This document shows, one piece after another, positions 35,341-46,139 of a stretch of 64,000 bases of DNA (the first letter of the stretch is position 1; every line of letters begins with the position of its first letter). A program made the translations under genes and the position numbers. The stretch is taken from NCBI GenBank assembly GCA_023213395.1, contig CM041465.1:169205741-169269740 (forward strand), in the 5' to 3' direction. The notes under the pieces were generated by a model. The model was not told the origin of the DNA and ran no database searches. It saw only the letters and a program-made list of their open reading frames with translations. The stretch comes from Cycas panzhihuaensis. Its lineage: Eukaryota; Cycadophyta.

Positions 35341-35960
35341 AGAAAATCTTAGGTATTTTTCATGTTTACTAACTCAGAAACTTTTAATTGCTTTAAAGAA
35401 TTTAAAGCTCAAGTTGCACTGAAAAGTGGGCATAAGATCAAAATACTTAGAACAAATGGAGGTGGAAAATATATTTTAAATGAATTTTTAATTTTCTGTA
35501 AAATTCATAACATTCATAAATAAATCACTACTCCATATACTCCACAATCAAATGGAGTAGCTAAAAAATTGAATAGAACTACAATAAAAATGGTGTAATG
35601 CATGATAAAAGAAAAAGATGTCTCAAATATATATTGGGTTGAAGTAGTTAATATTATTGTTTATCTAATAAACAGAAGCCCCATAAAAGTGCTTGACAAA
35701 ATTACTCTAAAAGAAATATGGATAGGCAGAAAACTAGATGTAAGCCATCTAAGAACCTTTGGAAGCATTGCTTATGTGCATATTCCAACTCAAAAAAGAG
35801 TAAATTAGATGAAAAAATCATTGAATGCGTTATGATTAGGTTTAATACCAAGTCAAAAACCTACTAGTACATAGATGTGAAAAAAAAAAAAATCTATGTA
35901 AGCAGAGATATAACCTTTGATGAATGTACTTTAATTAATAAAGATATTGCCTATTATCAA
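35341..35960 (+). pseudogene. C1 integrase
   Basis: A degenerate core is followed by an open stretch, 35602-35808, reading MIKEKDVSNIYWVEVVNIIVYLINRSP and LRTFGSIAYVHIP. This is the copia integrase C-terminal half (M...K.LP..FW.EAV....YL.NRSP...L...TP.E.W.G.KP....LR.FG..AY.H.P). The E of the catalytic triad region reads GVAKKLNR where GVAERKNR is usual, so the catalytic Glu is Lys. Confidence 0.83.
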
Positions 35961-36249
35961 AAAGATATAATATTAGAAGAAAATATAGAATTTGCTGGTA
36001 ATGATAATACAACTAAAAAATAATCAATTCTTTAAGATCGGGAAGAAATAAAATCTCAAGAAGAATCAGAAACATTGTCTGAAACATAAAGGTAGGAGAA
36101 TATCTCAGAAAGAAAATTACCTAAATTATATCTAAAAACCTATAAAGGAATCAAAAGGAGATTTATTTGAACACAAAACCATGTATCAAAAACATCAAGC
36201 ATTAGCTTGTTCAATCGAGCCTCAAAGTTTTCAAGAAGCTTATCAGAAA

Positions 36250-37040
36250 GTAGAATGGCAAGAAGCCATGGACAAAGAAATGAACTAGATAAATCAAAAT
36301 AATACTTGAGAATTATTTCCTCCATCTGAAGGTAAACCTATTGTAGGTTGAAAATAGGTGTACAAGATAAAAGAAAAGTCTAATAGAAAAATTGAAATAT
36401 ATAAAACCCAACTTATGGCAAAAGAATATACTTAGATTATAGGCATTGATTATGAATAAATGTTTACTCCTGTCGCAAAGTTAATAACTATCCGTACAGT
36501 TATAGCTTTAACAACTCAATATAGATGGAAAATTGTGCAACTAGACATGAAAAGTGTCTTCTTGAATGGTGACCTTAGTGAAGAAGTCTGTATGGAACAA
36601 CCATCAGGGTACAAAAAGAGAAGAGGAGAATATCTGGTCTACAAATTAAGAAGGGCCCTATATGGCCTAAAACAAGCACCTCAAGCCTGGTTTGTAAAAC
36701 TATATCATTATCTTCAGAAGAAAGGCTTTAGTAGATGTGACATCAACCTAGGTTTTTATATTAAAAAATAAAAAAACTTAATTACCATAATTGTGGTATA
36801 TGTAGATGATTTAATTATTACAATCAATAATTGACAAACCATCAGTTGGATAAGAACACATATGGAAAGCAACTTTGAAATGACTGACATAAATATACTT
36901 CATTATTATCTTAGTATAGAAATTAAGCAAACATAAAGTAACATCTTTATCTCATAATCTAAGTATGTAAAGAATCTTCTCAAAAAAATCAATATAGAAT
37001 AATGTAATCTATGCACTACACCCATGGAAACAGGTCATAT
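36250..37040 (+). pseudogene. C1 reverse transcriptase
   Basis: The open part 36460-36771 reads MFTPVAKLITIRTVIAL, VQLDMKSVFLNGDLSEEVCM and RRALYGLKQAPQAWF, unmistakable copia RT. The active site VVYVDDLIIT near 36790-36820 is intact but lies after a stop at 36769. Upstream, near 36245-36330, WQEAMDKEM opens the RT domain. FEMTDINILHYYL near 36877 follows the active site. Confidence 0.92.
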
Positions 37041-37730
37041 TCTAATTACTAGTGAAGGCAACCATTAGAAAGTAAATGAAATTGTCTTCAGACAGCTTAT
37101 TGGAAGTCTCATTACTTGACAGCCACTAAACTAGGCGTATCATTTTCTCTTAAAGTCATTTCTAGGTTTATGCATGATCCAAAACTATTCATTAGAATGT
37201 TGCAAAATGAATCTTAAGATACATCAAAGACACATTAGATCTTGAATTACAATATACCAAAGCAAACAAACTAAGCTTAATCGGATTCACTGACTCTAAC
37301 TAGGCAAAAGAACTTTAAGAAAGAAAGTTCACATCAGGTTATTGCTTCAATCTTAGAACAGTTGTAATATCATGAAGTAGAAAAAAACAACTAATAGTAG
37401 CTCTATCCTCAAAAGAAGTAGAGTATAAAGTTGCAGTAAATACAACTTCTGAAGCAATTTGGTTGAGACAATTCCTGAAGGATCTAAATCAAAGTTGTCA
37501 GAAAGCGACTAGAATCTACTGTGATAACCAAAGTGTTATCAAACTCACCAAAAATCTTGTCTTTCATGCAAGGACCAAACACATGGAAGTTCATCATCAT
37601 TTCATTAGAGAAAAGGTCCAGAATAAAGAGATAGACTTACAATATTATAGTTGTGATCAACAAGTTTTAGATATCTTCATAAAACCATTATCAAAAGATA
37701 AATTTTAGTATTTCAGAGAGCTACTTGAGA
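37041..37730 (+). pseudogene. C1 RNase H
   Basis: The open end 37463-37708 reads IYCDNQSVIKLTKN, HARTKHMEVHHHFIREKV and VLDIFIKPLSKDKF, the conserved copia RNase H end (DNQSAI.L..NP..H.RTKHI.I..HFIRE....ADIFTKPL). Upstream, stops and shifts break the domain. 22 bp later the polypurine tract and 3' LTR begin. Confidence 0.9.
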
Positions 37731-37762
37731 TGAATAATAAAGGATAAGACATTAAAGGAGAG

Positions 37763-37974
37763 TATTAGAATATTAATATTTTATCCTAAGTGTTGTGTTA
37801 TAGTGACATTTATGTATATTGAGTGTTATGTATCATTGTCCATCCTCTGTCTTAAAACAACATTTGTCACACATGTACTAGATTTGTTATGTAAATCAAT
37901 TGTCTATAAGAGAGACCATTCCTCTCTCGTGAATCAATAAAAATCATTTCTTTTTCTCAATAGAGTTTTCAATA
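37763..37974 (+). repeat. C1 3' LTR
   Basis: 212 bp, partner of 32787-32995, starting TATTAGAATATT and ending TTTCAATA. Both terminal dinucleotides have mutated (TG to TA, CA to TA). The duplication gaaaa follows. Confidence 0.92.
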
Positions 37975-37979
37975 GAAAA

Positions 37980-38447
37980 GTAGCCACCAAACCACCCAAA
38001 ATCATGTAAAAAGACATGGAGGTAACTATTCTCAATAAAAGTAGTTGAAGACTTAATAGAATTAAAGAATGAAGGGGATGAGGAAGAAATAGTTGAAAAG
38101 AAAATAAAGAGAGAGCTATTTAAGATATTATAGTAACAATGTTAGGGTTAGAATGACCCAACACATTAAAAATAATAGGTTATATTAAGAAGAGCAAAGT
38201 GGTAATCCTCATAGATCCTAAAAGGACTCATAACTTAAGGAGGCACGATAACTAGATATGCACATCATGCATGACTAATACAAGATAGAATCTAGTGATA
38301 AATCATATAGTATACAACACCATGACCTTAAGGATAAAAAGGTGTTCGTGGTAAAATTTTCTACAGAGGTGGTCTTAGGGATATTGCCTTTAACTAAATT
38401 TTTAGGAGTACACCCTAACTTGGCATCTCTTGTTTGCAAAAAGGTTC
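37980..38447 (+). pseudogene. G5 Gag end and protease remnant
   Basis: Continues G5 after C1. Near 38200-38235 the frame VVILIDPKRTHNL resembles the gypsy protease motif VLIDSGSTHNFI, with Asp kept and Ser-Gly lost. Several stops. It is cut by the G4 LTR at 38448. Confidence 0.6.
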
Positions 38448-38887
38448 TATTAACTGTAATAAAATGGGTTCATACTAGGAAGAGATTAGATGGTATTGCA
38501 ACACGATCAACATAATATGAACAGTACCCGATTAAGGCAATATGTGAATAATATAAATAGTATTTAGAAACACAACACTGAATGTACACAACATCAACAT
38601 CAATTCTATTATATTAAAATTGGATGTACAAAAGCAAGATGAAATCATCCCATGCCAAACTAAAACCATCCACTAGGATCAAGATGTGCCACATCGCATA
38701 CCTTTCATCTTGCATGTGCACATCTTGATCCTAGTGGATGGTTTTAGTTTGGCATGGGATGATTTCATCTTGCTTTTGTATATATATATATATTCATCTG
38801 AATCATTGTTATGTCATTTAGTAACTACTTCTAATTAATTCCTTTTTTATGATATAATATCTGTAATTAACAAAATGGTACCTAACA
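38448..38887 (-). repeat. G4 3' LTR (left end)
   Basis: 440 bp, TATTAACTGT (originally TGTTAAC) to ACCTAACA. It matches 63760-64000 with about 25 differences in the 240 bp visible. Preceded by ggttc (38443-38447), the expected target duplication, whose partner would lie outside the window. Contains the 63-bp palindrome of the next entry. Confidence 0.88.
38627..38780. repeat. Perfect inverted repeat, 63-bp arms, in the G4 LTR
   Basis: Arms 38627-38689 and 38718-38780 are exact reverse complements, with a 28-nt spacer. The left arm starts tacaaaagcaagatgaaatc. A transcript would form a long perfect hairpin. The same left-arm stretch in the right LTR (about 63928-63995) differs at about eight positions, so the two arms here agree better with each other than the two LTRs agree. 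Confidence 0.95.
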
Positions 38888-38902
38888 TCTATCCCCTCTT
38901 TT
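38888..38902 (-). promoter_or_regulatory. G4 polypurine tract
   Basis: tctatcccctctttt on the plus strand, AAAAGAGGGGATAGA on the element strand, directly against the 3' LTR. Confidence 0.75.
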
Positions 38903-40483
38903 AGTCCTAAGTGTAACGCTCAGAAGTGGCTGCTAGATTTGCGATGACTTGAGTAGGCTCTGAAGATGCATCTTGAGCTGGTGATGAGGATGAGCCTAAA
39001 GAGACCTTGGAATAGATGGGGTCAAGTCCTGCTTTGTGCCGTTATTTTTGGTTCTCGCAGTTGACCACTTCAGCACATTGAAGTATTCTTTCACGGCATG
39101 CCTTTTCTTCTTCAAGCTAATTTGATAAATCTTTGACCCATTGCTCTGAAATTTGGAATCGTTCCTCATTCTGTCAAAGGTGTTCTTCCAGTTCACTGAT
39201 TCGTTGAATATGGCAAACCTATCAAGTATACATTTCTTCATTTGTTTTTAATAATTGACCACATTGGCTTTCTTTTTTCCGCAGCAACTCTTCTATTTTT
39301 TGCAATGACTCTTTTGCTTCCTATAAACCCTTTTGTAATTGGTCATAACTATTTATTTTCTGGCAATTGTCCTCCATTATGTTCAGAAATGATCCTTGTG
39401 CTTCCAACCTTGTTCAATATGCATCCATCATATGTGTGTTGCACTCTCATAGTTTGAAAACTAATGGAAATTGTTGTGTCTTGCCCCTTTTTCAGTTCAG
39501 GCTTCATTCTAGATGGAACATCTACTCCTAGTACTCTCATTAATATATATCTCGCAACTTCACTGTCAACCATAAGGGATGTCAAAACATTCAAGTCTGG
39601 TGCAATAAGAGCATCATCCATCATAGGTACAGACTCATTGCCGCCTTCTATTTTTTCATGCTCCTCCCCACTTGAATTAAGATCATATTAGCTTGTGATA
39701 TAGTTTTCATCTAAGTCATTGGACTTAGAAGAAGCTAACAAAGATTCATCTATAGAATGTACCATAATAACTTTGTATTTCTTTGTCTGCTCCATTCTAC
39801 TTTTCTTTAAAAATTTTGGTCGAACCTTCTTTGGTGTGAACGAATCTTTATGACATGTGAAGAGCAACAAAATTGTTGGACTTCTTGCTAAGTCTGGCAG
39901 AAGAAATTTCTCATAGCACAGCCCCTATAAGTACAAGGTAAAATTAAAACTTGATTGCATCCCTGCAATAAGCTCATGCAGTGACGTTTTTATATTTTCC
40001 AAAATAAAAGTTGACCAGTTATAAATTGTGCCTTTCATAATTCCTTGAAGATACAGAACAGTCTACCATGGTAATGCATTACAACGTTGTTCTCCCAAAA
40101 TCTTGGTATACATAATTATTACAACGACCATCATGTTTATAGTCTTTAAGTATGTTACTGAAATGCCTCATCCTCTATGCTTGGTATGGAATTCTTTTTT
40201 ACATATCGCCTTGATGATCTGATCCTTCATTGCAACTATCAAATTCCCTATTTTCTCGACATTATGTCATTCCTTTAAAAATCATGTTAGTCTTGTTATA
40301 TATTCTTACTTCATTCTTATGATTTTTCCATTAATTGTTAACACCCTGTCTATAGGGTTGTACCCCTATAATAATACATCCCTCAATCTTGAATGGGATT
40401 TCCACTTCTTCTTCTACAATCTTCTGTGGTGGCCCTGCTGAAAATTATAGAGTACTTTGAGCAAATTTAGCAAACCCAAACAT
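38903..40483 (-). pseudogene. G4 extra 3' reading frame, about 500 codons, coiled-coil end
   Basis: Unrecognised protein frame between integrase and LTR. A likely start is the ATG at 40483 (MFGFAKFAQSTL). It continues as QKIVEEEVEIPFKIEG and, after a shift near 40350, as VAMKDQIIKAICKKEFHTKH, YTKILGEQRCNALPW and GTIYNWSTFILENIKTSL. 39870-39688 and 39624-39349 are one frame separated by a stop and an acidic linker. After another shift near 39350 it reads EAKESLQKIEELLRKKESQ, ISELEEHL and LEEEKACRERILQCAEVV, a heptad-like coiled coil with Leu/Glu/Lys spacing. It ends in a Ser-rich tail near 38950. At least eight stops, mostly TAG or TGA in place of CAG, TGG or CGA codons, show long neutral decay. 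No known domain is claimed. Confidence 0.7.
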
Positions 40484-40711
40484 CTTATAGTTGTCTTTGC
40501 CTTATCTTCATCTCTTACTTCTTAAGAAAAAAATTAAATCTCCTCCTTGTTTTATAGGAGGGAAGTTGGTTATGGCTCATGGTTTTTCACCCCTTATTTA
40601 GGCAAAACCATGGGCCACCAATGGTTTTTCGCCTATGGTTTTAAGCAGAACCATGGGCAGAAACCCATGGTCGTCAATCAACCTACCTCTACTCTTTTTT
40701 TTAAATTAATA

Positions 40712-40802
<91 letters not shown>

Positions 40803-40951
40803 GATATAGTTTTGTTGGTTGGTCGAATAGTTTACAGGAGGTCCTGGTTGGTCGGGCAATTCTCAGATGATCGGTCGTCGTAATACTCCAGCCCAAGCAT
40901 GTTTAACTATAGAGTTTTGATGGAATATGATACATTAATGTTAGTATGATC
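40484..40951. other. Spacer with CCATGG-rich block and (TA)n-T(n) microsatellite
   Basis: Between G4 integrase and the extra frame. 40570-40680 repeats the phrase 'accatgg' about four times in a G/T-rich setting. 40713-40770 is a pure TA run, followed by a T run of about 25. Read on the reverse strand this is an A run then (TA)n. It could be a small retroposed insertion or slippage; no target duplication was found. Confidence 0.6.
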
Positions 40952-41900
40952 TCACCCTATATTATCAGTTTGTGTTGTTATAGCCTGATTGCCTGGTTCA
41001 GCAGTGGTGTGATATGATTTTAGGTTGGATCCGTTCATAATAAATGATTGTCCATCATCATTGATATGTGTTATTTCAATTGAATCGTTTTCAAAATAAA
41101 AGTTCACTATAAATGGACCAAGGGAATGGGCTTTCAACTTACAATGCTTTATAAAATATTTATCGTCATATTTAAGCACCAGATCTCCTTCTTTAAATGC
41201 TTTTGGACATAGTCTTTTATCGTGTCATTATTTTCTACGTTGTTGTATTGTGTTCATTACCCATTATGCACGTTGTCTCTTTTCATCAAGAGCAAAAATG
41301 ACTTCTAATCAGTCTTGAATATTGGATACGTCTAGCCATCATTGTTGAACTGCAATCATTAGACTTGGCACTATAAATTCTATGGGAAGAATTGCTTCTA
41401 CATCATATACTAACTAAAACATCGTATGACTGGTTGAAGTTTTGTACGAAGTCCTAAAAGCCAATAATACTAGATGTAGTTGTTGTGCCCAATCGTTTCT
41501 ATTCTCATTACATAGTTTTGTTAGCATTGTGACTATTATTTTATTACTTGACTCTGGTTGTCCATTAGCTCATGGATAATAGGGTGTTGATTTATGATGT
41601 ATGATTATAAAATCTTAAGTTAAGCAATAAATTGTGTCATTTATAAAATGTATTCCTCTATCACTAACAAATTCCAATGGGTATCCAAATCTAGTGATAA
41701 TATTTTCATAGAGAAATATAGTTGTTCTACGTGCATAATTATCTCATAGTGCCTTTGCCTTGACCCACTTCGTAAGGTAATCTGTTACTACTATAATATA
41801 TTTTGCCCGGTTTATATATATGACATGCTTGAAAGGCCCGTCAAAATCTAATCCCCATCATTCAAAAACGCCTTGAGTCAAAGACAATTGTAGGGGTATG
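40952..41900 (-). pseudogene. G4 integrase core and C-terminus
   Basis: C-terminal part 41179-40952 reads MLKYDDKYFIKHCKLKAHSLGPFIV, then INDDGQSFIMNGSNLKSYH, typical of the end of Tat-type gypsy integrase (VL.YD.K...GKL...W.GPF.V......G...L...DG....VNG.RLKPY). In the core near 41555-41605 the reverse strand reads HKSTPYYP and ANGQPESSNK, which keeps the third catalytic Glu. A stop replaces Gln before ANGQ. Confidence 0.82.
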
Positions 41901-41977
41901 AAGTCATGTTAGAGGAGTTATCCCATTCATTAACAAATGTCACATGTTGATACAAATTCTTTTGCATCCTTAAATAA

Positions 41978-42307
41978 TTACAGCCACCATAGTCCTGATA
42001 ATAATATTTTGCTGGCCGTAGTTTTAGAGCCCACACGACCACCTATGGTGTCTTTATGAGCTTCATTAAGTATTGTCGGTACTTCTTCTAGCATCATGCA
42101 TCTTCTCAACACATAATCTTTCCCTAGTTTATACAGAAGGCCTCCTATCAGTTGATAGGGTATTGTTTTTTTAATAAGATCTTTGTGTTGTTGTGAAGGC
42201 ATGTTTATAGGAAATGAGCTTGTACTTAAGTATCTTGTTATATCCTCATAACTTGAGGGTGTTATGATTATTTGAAAAAGTTTGGCATCTAAAAAATCAT
42301 CATTCAT
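41978..42307 (-). pseudogene. G4 RNase H end and integrase zinc finger
   Basis: 109 open codons. IPYQLIGGLLYKLGKDYVLRR is followed by EVPTILNEAHKDTIGGRVGSKTTASKIL, corresponding to the start of gypsy integrase (Y...DG.LYK.G....LR.C......IL.E.H....GGH.....TA.KIL..G..WP). The His of EAH is present; the second His of GGH is Arg. The Cys pair lies in the next, frame-shifted stretch. Confidence 0.85.
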
Positions 42308-42329
42308 GCCATAAGGTTCTTGCCCACTC

Positions 42330-43766
42330 TAAATTATAGATAAATGATCAGTAACTATATGCATATGGCATGGTTGAACTATTACCTTGCAGTTGAATTC
42401 TTGCAACAACAATAACCATCGACTTGTTCTTCCTTATATGATAGGCTTGTTAATCATATGTAGAAGAGCTTAGTGATCCACAAAAAATACAAAGGGATTT
42501 ACTAAAAGGTAATGCCAAATTTTTTATATAGCATATATCATCCCTAATGCTTCTCTTTCAATTATTGAGTAATTGCTTTCTACCTTATTCAATCATCTGC
42601 TAGCAAAATAAATAGGTAAGTCTAGCTTGTGACTGCCTTCTTGAGCAAGTGTATATCCAATTGCTATTTATAATGCATCTATGTGGATATGGAATTCTTT
42701 TGTCCAATCTAGATGAGATAATATTGGGGTTGTAATAAGTCGACTCTTAAGGTCATCAAATGCTTTTTATTGCTCGTTTCTCCAAGTGAAACTTATCCCT
42801 TTTCGTAACAATTCTTTCAAGGGGTGTGCAATATAAACAAATCATTTTATGAATCGACAGTAGTACTCTATATATCCAAGGAAAATTCATACTTTCCTAC
42901 TATTTGATAATAACGCTAAATTGATAATAACTTTGATCTTGTATGGATCCATTTTTAACTCTCGAGTGTATACAATAGGTCCCAACAATTTTTCGTACAG
43001 AACTAAAAACTGACATTTTTCTAGATTTAGTGATAATCTTGTTTTTCAACAAATTTCCAAACATTTTTTTAATAGTAGAAGGTGGTCTTTAATGCTTCTG
43101 TAAATGGCCCAATCATCTAAAAACACTTTTACTAATTTTGACAATAATTGATCAAATATGTACATGATTATTTGTTGAAAGGTTATAGAGAGATTACAAA
43201 ATCTAAAAGGCATGCGATTGTATACAAAAAATCTAGTTTAGGTAATGAATGTAGTTTTCAACCTATCTTTTTCTGAAATGCTTATTTGATTATAACTTTA
43301 AAAAACATCTAAAAATGAATACACCTCATGTCCTGCAACTTCTTCCAATATGGTGCTAGTAAATGATATGGGGAATGGGTTTTTACAGGTTACTGCGTTC
43401 AATTTTCTAAAAATCAACACAAATACATAATTTTCTATTTTTCTTAGTAGCAACTATTATTGGTGACACCCAGTTACTTGTCTCCACTTTGAATATGATT
43501 CATGCGTCTAACATTTTCTTGATTTCTGCATCCACTTATTCTGCATATTTAGGGTTCATTCGGTATGGCTTGTGCTTTACTAGTTTTGATCCAGGTATTA
43601 ATTCTATTTTATGTTTATATAGTTCTCTTGATATTCTTCTTAAATCCTTATATGTCCAAGCAAAAACATCTTTATATTTTATGAGATTTTTTGTTGTTAC
43701 TACCACCAATGTTAGGTTCCAAGTGTTTCCCATCATTATTGTTTGTTTATTGTGTTCAGTTCCCAA
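42330..43766 (-). pseudogene. G4 reverse transcriptase and RNase H
   Basis: The N-terminal side 43766-43536 reads YKDVFAWTYKDLRRIS, then YKHKIELIPGSKLVKHKPYRMNPKYA, the segment leading into RT in Tat-type elements. The active site near 43090-43125 reads KVFLDDWAIYRSIKDHL, with both Asp kept. RNase H follows to the left (42420-42720), with NPFVFFVDH-like and YYSIIEREALGMIY-like wording in broken frames. Stops and shifts occur, but fewer than in G1. Confidence 0.82.
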
Positions 43767-43955
43767 ATTTATAGGTTGTTGTGGTGCTTCCTTATAGAAA
43801 ATTTTATCATTGTCAAAGTTATGTACTGAATTTTGAAGTAATGATTGATCTCCTTTAGTAATTTCATGAAAATGGTCGAGATACTCATGGCGATCATCAG
43901 TATTTTCAATCCGGTAAACAACTTTAATGTTTAGTGGTTCTATTTCGATGAGATA

Positions 43956-44204
43956 TCATGAAAGCATTTCATATTCTTGTTGTTGCCAATGAAATAAACC
44001 ACTAATTGATTCTAACTCATCTTCAAAACACACATCTAAATACAAAACACTTTCAATTTGTTCACATATATTATCATTATCAAATATTATACTTAGAGGG
44101 TATTCATCTTTAGTACTGCCAGTACATTCATTATCATCAATATCACTATCATCATCAGAAGAAGTAGAATCTACTAGTTCTTCATTTATAATATGACAAT
44201 TCAA
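43956..44204 (-). pseudogene. G4 acidic linker between protease and RT
   Basis: 82 codons, open, rich in Asp/Glu/Ser (VDSTSSDDDSDIDDNECTGS). No known domain. In Tat-like elements the protease to RT linker is often long and acidic. It is in the reverse direction between 44379 and 43766. Confidence 0.65.
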
Positions 44205-44378
44205 ATTAATTAATTGTTTCCTCCATTTTCTCCTTATTGTTAATGTGTTGAGTCCTCAGTTTTGGAGTATATGCATCGTTCATAAGCATGGTTGGCCCAA
44301 AAGTGCCTCATAAGGTGGAGGTGTTTCATCAATTATAGGTATCACAACAAAATCTACTACAAATTCTTAGTTCCCTAT

Positions 44379-44564
44379 TTATATTTTATGTGCCTGCATC
44401 ATCGCTAGTGGTTGTACACCATGTTGATCCGCTAGTTGTAATCGAAATATAAGGGGGCATAACTTAGTTCTATCAATTCTTTTCCAGGTTGTAATTAAAA
44501 TGATGTTTACTGTTACTCCGCCATCTATTACTGTATTATTTAGTACATGCCCTGATATATTCAT
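44379..44564 (-). pseudogene. G4 aspartic protease
   Basis: Reads MNISGHVLNNTVIDGGVTVN, then KLCPLIFRLQLADQHGVQPL. It matches the plant gypsy protease (V..VLVDGGS.VN......L......L..S...LRLADQ...P.G), with DGG replacing the common DSG. The catalytic Asp is kept. C2 is inserted shortly upstream, at 44810. Confidence 0.78.
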
Positions 44565-44809
44565 TGAAACAACTATGTCTTGGTTGATTCTAAGAGAACG
44601 TACATAATATTCTATATGTGGTTTGTATTTTTTATCTATTAAGACTTGTGGTGCATTCCTTTGATGTAACTTGTGTTATTTCCCTTCTCTTGTCTTAAGT
44701 TGCCATGTGTAGTCTTATAATGCTTGTACTAATAATTCATCGTGTTCAAATAATGTTGGTAATTTCATGATTATCTCTTTTTATAAAATTTGATCTAAGA
44801 TCAAGGTAG

Positions 44810-45339
44810 TATTAAAAGGGCCAAAAGGCCTATGGGAGATAACTTCACTCTAGTTCTAGAAAGAAAAAGATCTAGACTAATAATGAAAATAAGATTAGCA
44901 TAAGCAAGATCAAAGCACAAAGAGAGAGGAAATGATACCAAATGGGAGGAGATAGAATTAGTTCAATCTCTAAATGAATATCAGATTGATTATTAAACTA
45001 GCAGTATAACAATACAGCTCCAACTCTATATAAGAACTTTGACAAAAGGTCTCAATATATAGAGTGACAAAAGAGACCTACAGCATTGGATGTTTGACAA
45101 GTGTTAAACATCTAAGGTACATGCCTTACATGTAGGACATGTTCTCCTTTGGGCTCTCAAGTAAACAAAAGTGCATGGAAGTCCATTTGACCCTTAAGTG
45201 ACAATGCTATGTCACTAGGAAAGAATGTGGGTGTGCACTTTATCATTTAAGTGATAAGTCACCCCATAAAGTACAAAAGTACAAATAATACATGAAAAAT
45301 AAAGTACATAAGTTTAACATATAAACATAAGGTTTAACA
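44810..45339 (-). repeat. C2 3' LTR (left end)
   Basis: 530 bp, TATTAAAAGGG to GGTTTAACA. Aligns with 61228-61771 end to end at roughly 90%, with a few small indels. Shared phrases include 'gggctctcaagt' and 'gaatgtgggtgtgcacttt'. Confidence 0.94.
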
Positions 45340-45347
45340 CCTCCCTT
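45340..45347 (-). promoter_or_regulatory. C2 polypurine tract
   Basis: cctccctt, AAGGGAGG on the element strand, directly against the 3' LTR. Confidence 0.75.
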
Positions 45348-45359
45348 CACTATTTACAC

Positions 45360-46122
45360 TATTAAGTCGAACTCCTGGACCATCTCTAAATTTTATAAAT
45401 TTTTCTCTACCAAGTGGCTTGGTAAAAATATCTGTTCCCTACTGCTTTGTAGGTCTATACTGGATGTTGATCTCACCATTTTTCACATGCTCTCTAATGA
45501 AGTGATGATGAATCTCAATATGTTTGGTTCTTGTATGAAAAATAAGATTCTTGGACAACTTGAGCACACCTTGATTGTCGCAATATATCCTAGTGGGGTG
45601 ATCCTGCTCAAGTCCAAGCTCTCCAAGAACCCATCATAGTTAGATAGCTTCACAAGCTGTGCTAACTGCAACTTTGTACTCTGCTTCGGTGGAGGATAAG
45701 GTAATATTTAGTTGCTTCTTGCAACTCTATGAAACAACTCCTGAACCAAAGATAAAATAGTAACTCAAGGTTGATCTCTTGTTATCCTGGCAACCTGCCC
45801 AATTAGAACCTGAGAACCCTTCTAGAGTGAAGTTCTCATCATGTGCATACTCAAAGTCATGCTGCAATATACCTTTGATGTATTTGAGTATGTATTTAGC
45901 TGCATTCCAATGCTTCTGATTAGGTTGAGACATATATTTGGAGCAAATCCGAACTACAAATGAGATATCTGGGTGAGTGTTGGCGAGATAAATGAGGCTA
46001 CCAATCAACTGTCGATAAAGAGTGGAATCTATTAGTTCAGCTTTCTCATTGAGAGTAAGCTTTGTTCCATTCTCCATGGATGTAGGTGTTGGTTTGCAGT
46101 CATGCATCCTGAAATACTGCAA
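45360..46122 (-). pseudogene. C2 RNase H and RT C-terminus
   Basis: The open part 46122-45727 reads TPTSMENGTKLTLNE, YRQLIGSLIYLANTHPDISF and HWNAAKYILKYIKGILQHDF, then GFSGSNWAGCQDNKRST, the copia connection between RT and RNase H. In the last motif, the RNase H Asp of SDADWA reads SGSNWA, so it is lost. Further left (45671-45483), the remaining RNase H is broken, with RITPLGYIATIKV in a shadow frame. Confidence 0.9.
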
Positions 46123-46139
46123 AATATCCCAAGAATATT

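Larger units (their letters stand above)
32787..37974 (+). mobile_element. C1: complete decayed Ty1/copia element
   Basis: 5.2 kb. The LTRs are 32787-32995 and 37763-37974, with a perfect duplication gaaaa (32782-32786 and 37975-37979). Primer site tgatatcagagc (32996-33007) and polypurine tract aaaggagag (37754-37762) are present. Internal order gag, protease, integrase, RT, RNase H. Frames shift several times and stops are frequent, yet the RT YVDD box is intact. It sits in the Gag zinc-knuckle region of G5. Confidence 0.94.
31435..38447 (+). mobile_element. G5: Ty3/gypsy gag-protease remnant, split by C1
   Basis: Plus-strand gypsy sequence: Gag (32330-32781), continuing after copia C1 (32787-37974) at 37975, and a protease-like stretch near 38140-38440. 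The pol that should follow is cut off by G4 at 38448, so its continuation is expected beyond the right end of G4, outside the window. The LTR at 31036 is probably its 5' LTR. Confidence 0.7.

Noticed and set aside
38627-38780. Reading the palindrome as a terminator or as ends of a MITE
   Set aside because: It is too long and too perfect for a terminator, lies wholly inside an LTR, and has no target duplication outside the arms.
40547-40896. Frames made of repeated Ile-Tyr and a Lys or Phe run
   Set aside because: Translations of the TA microsatellite and T run.
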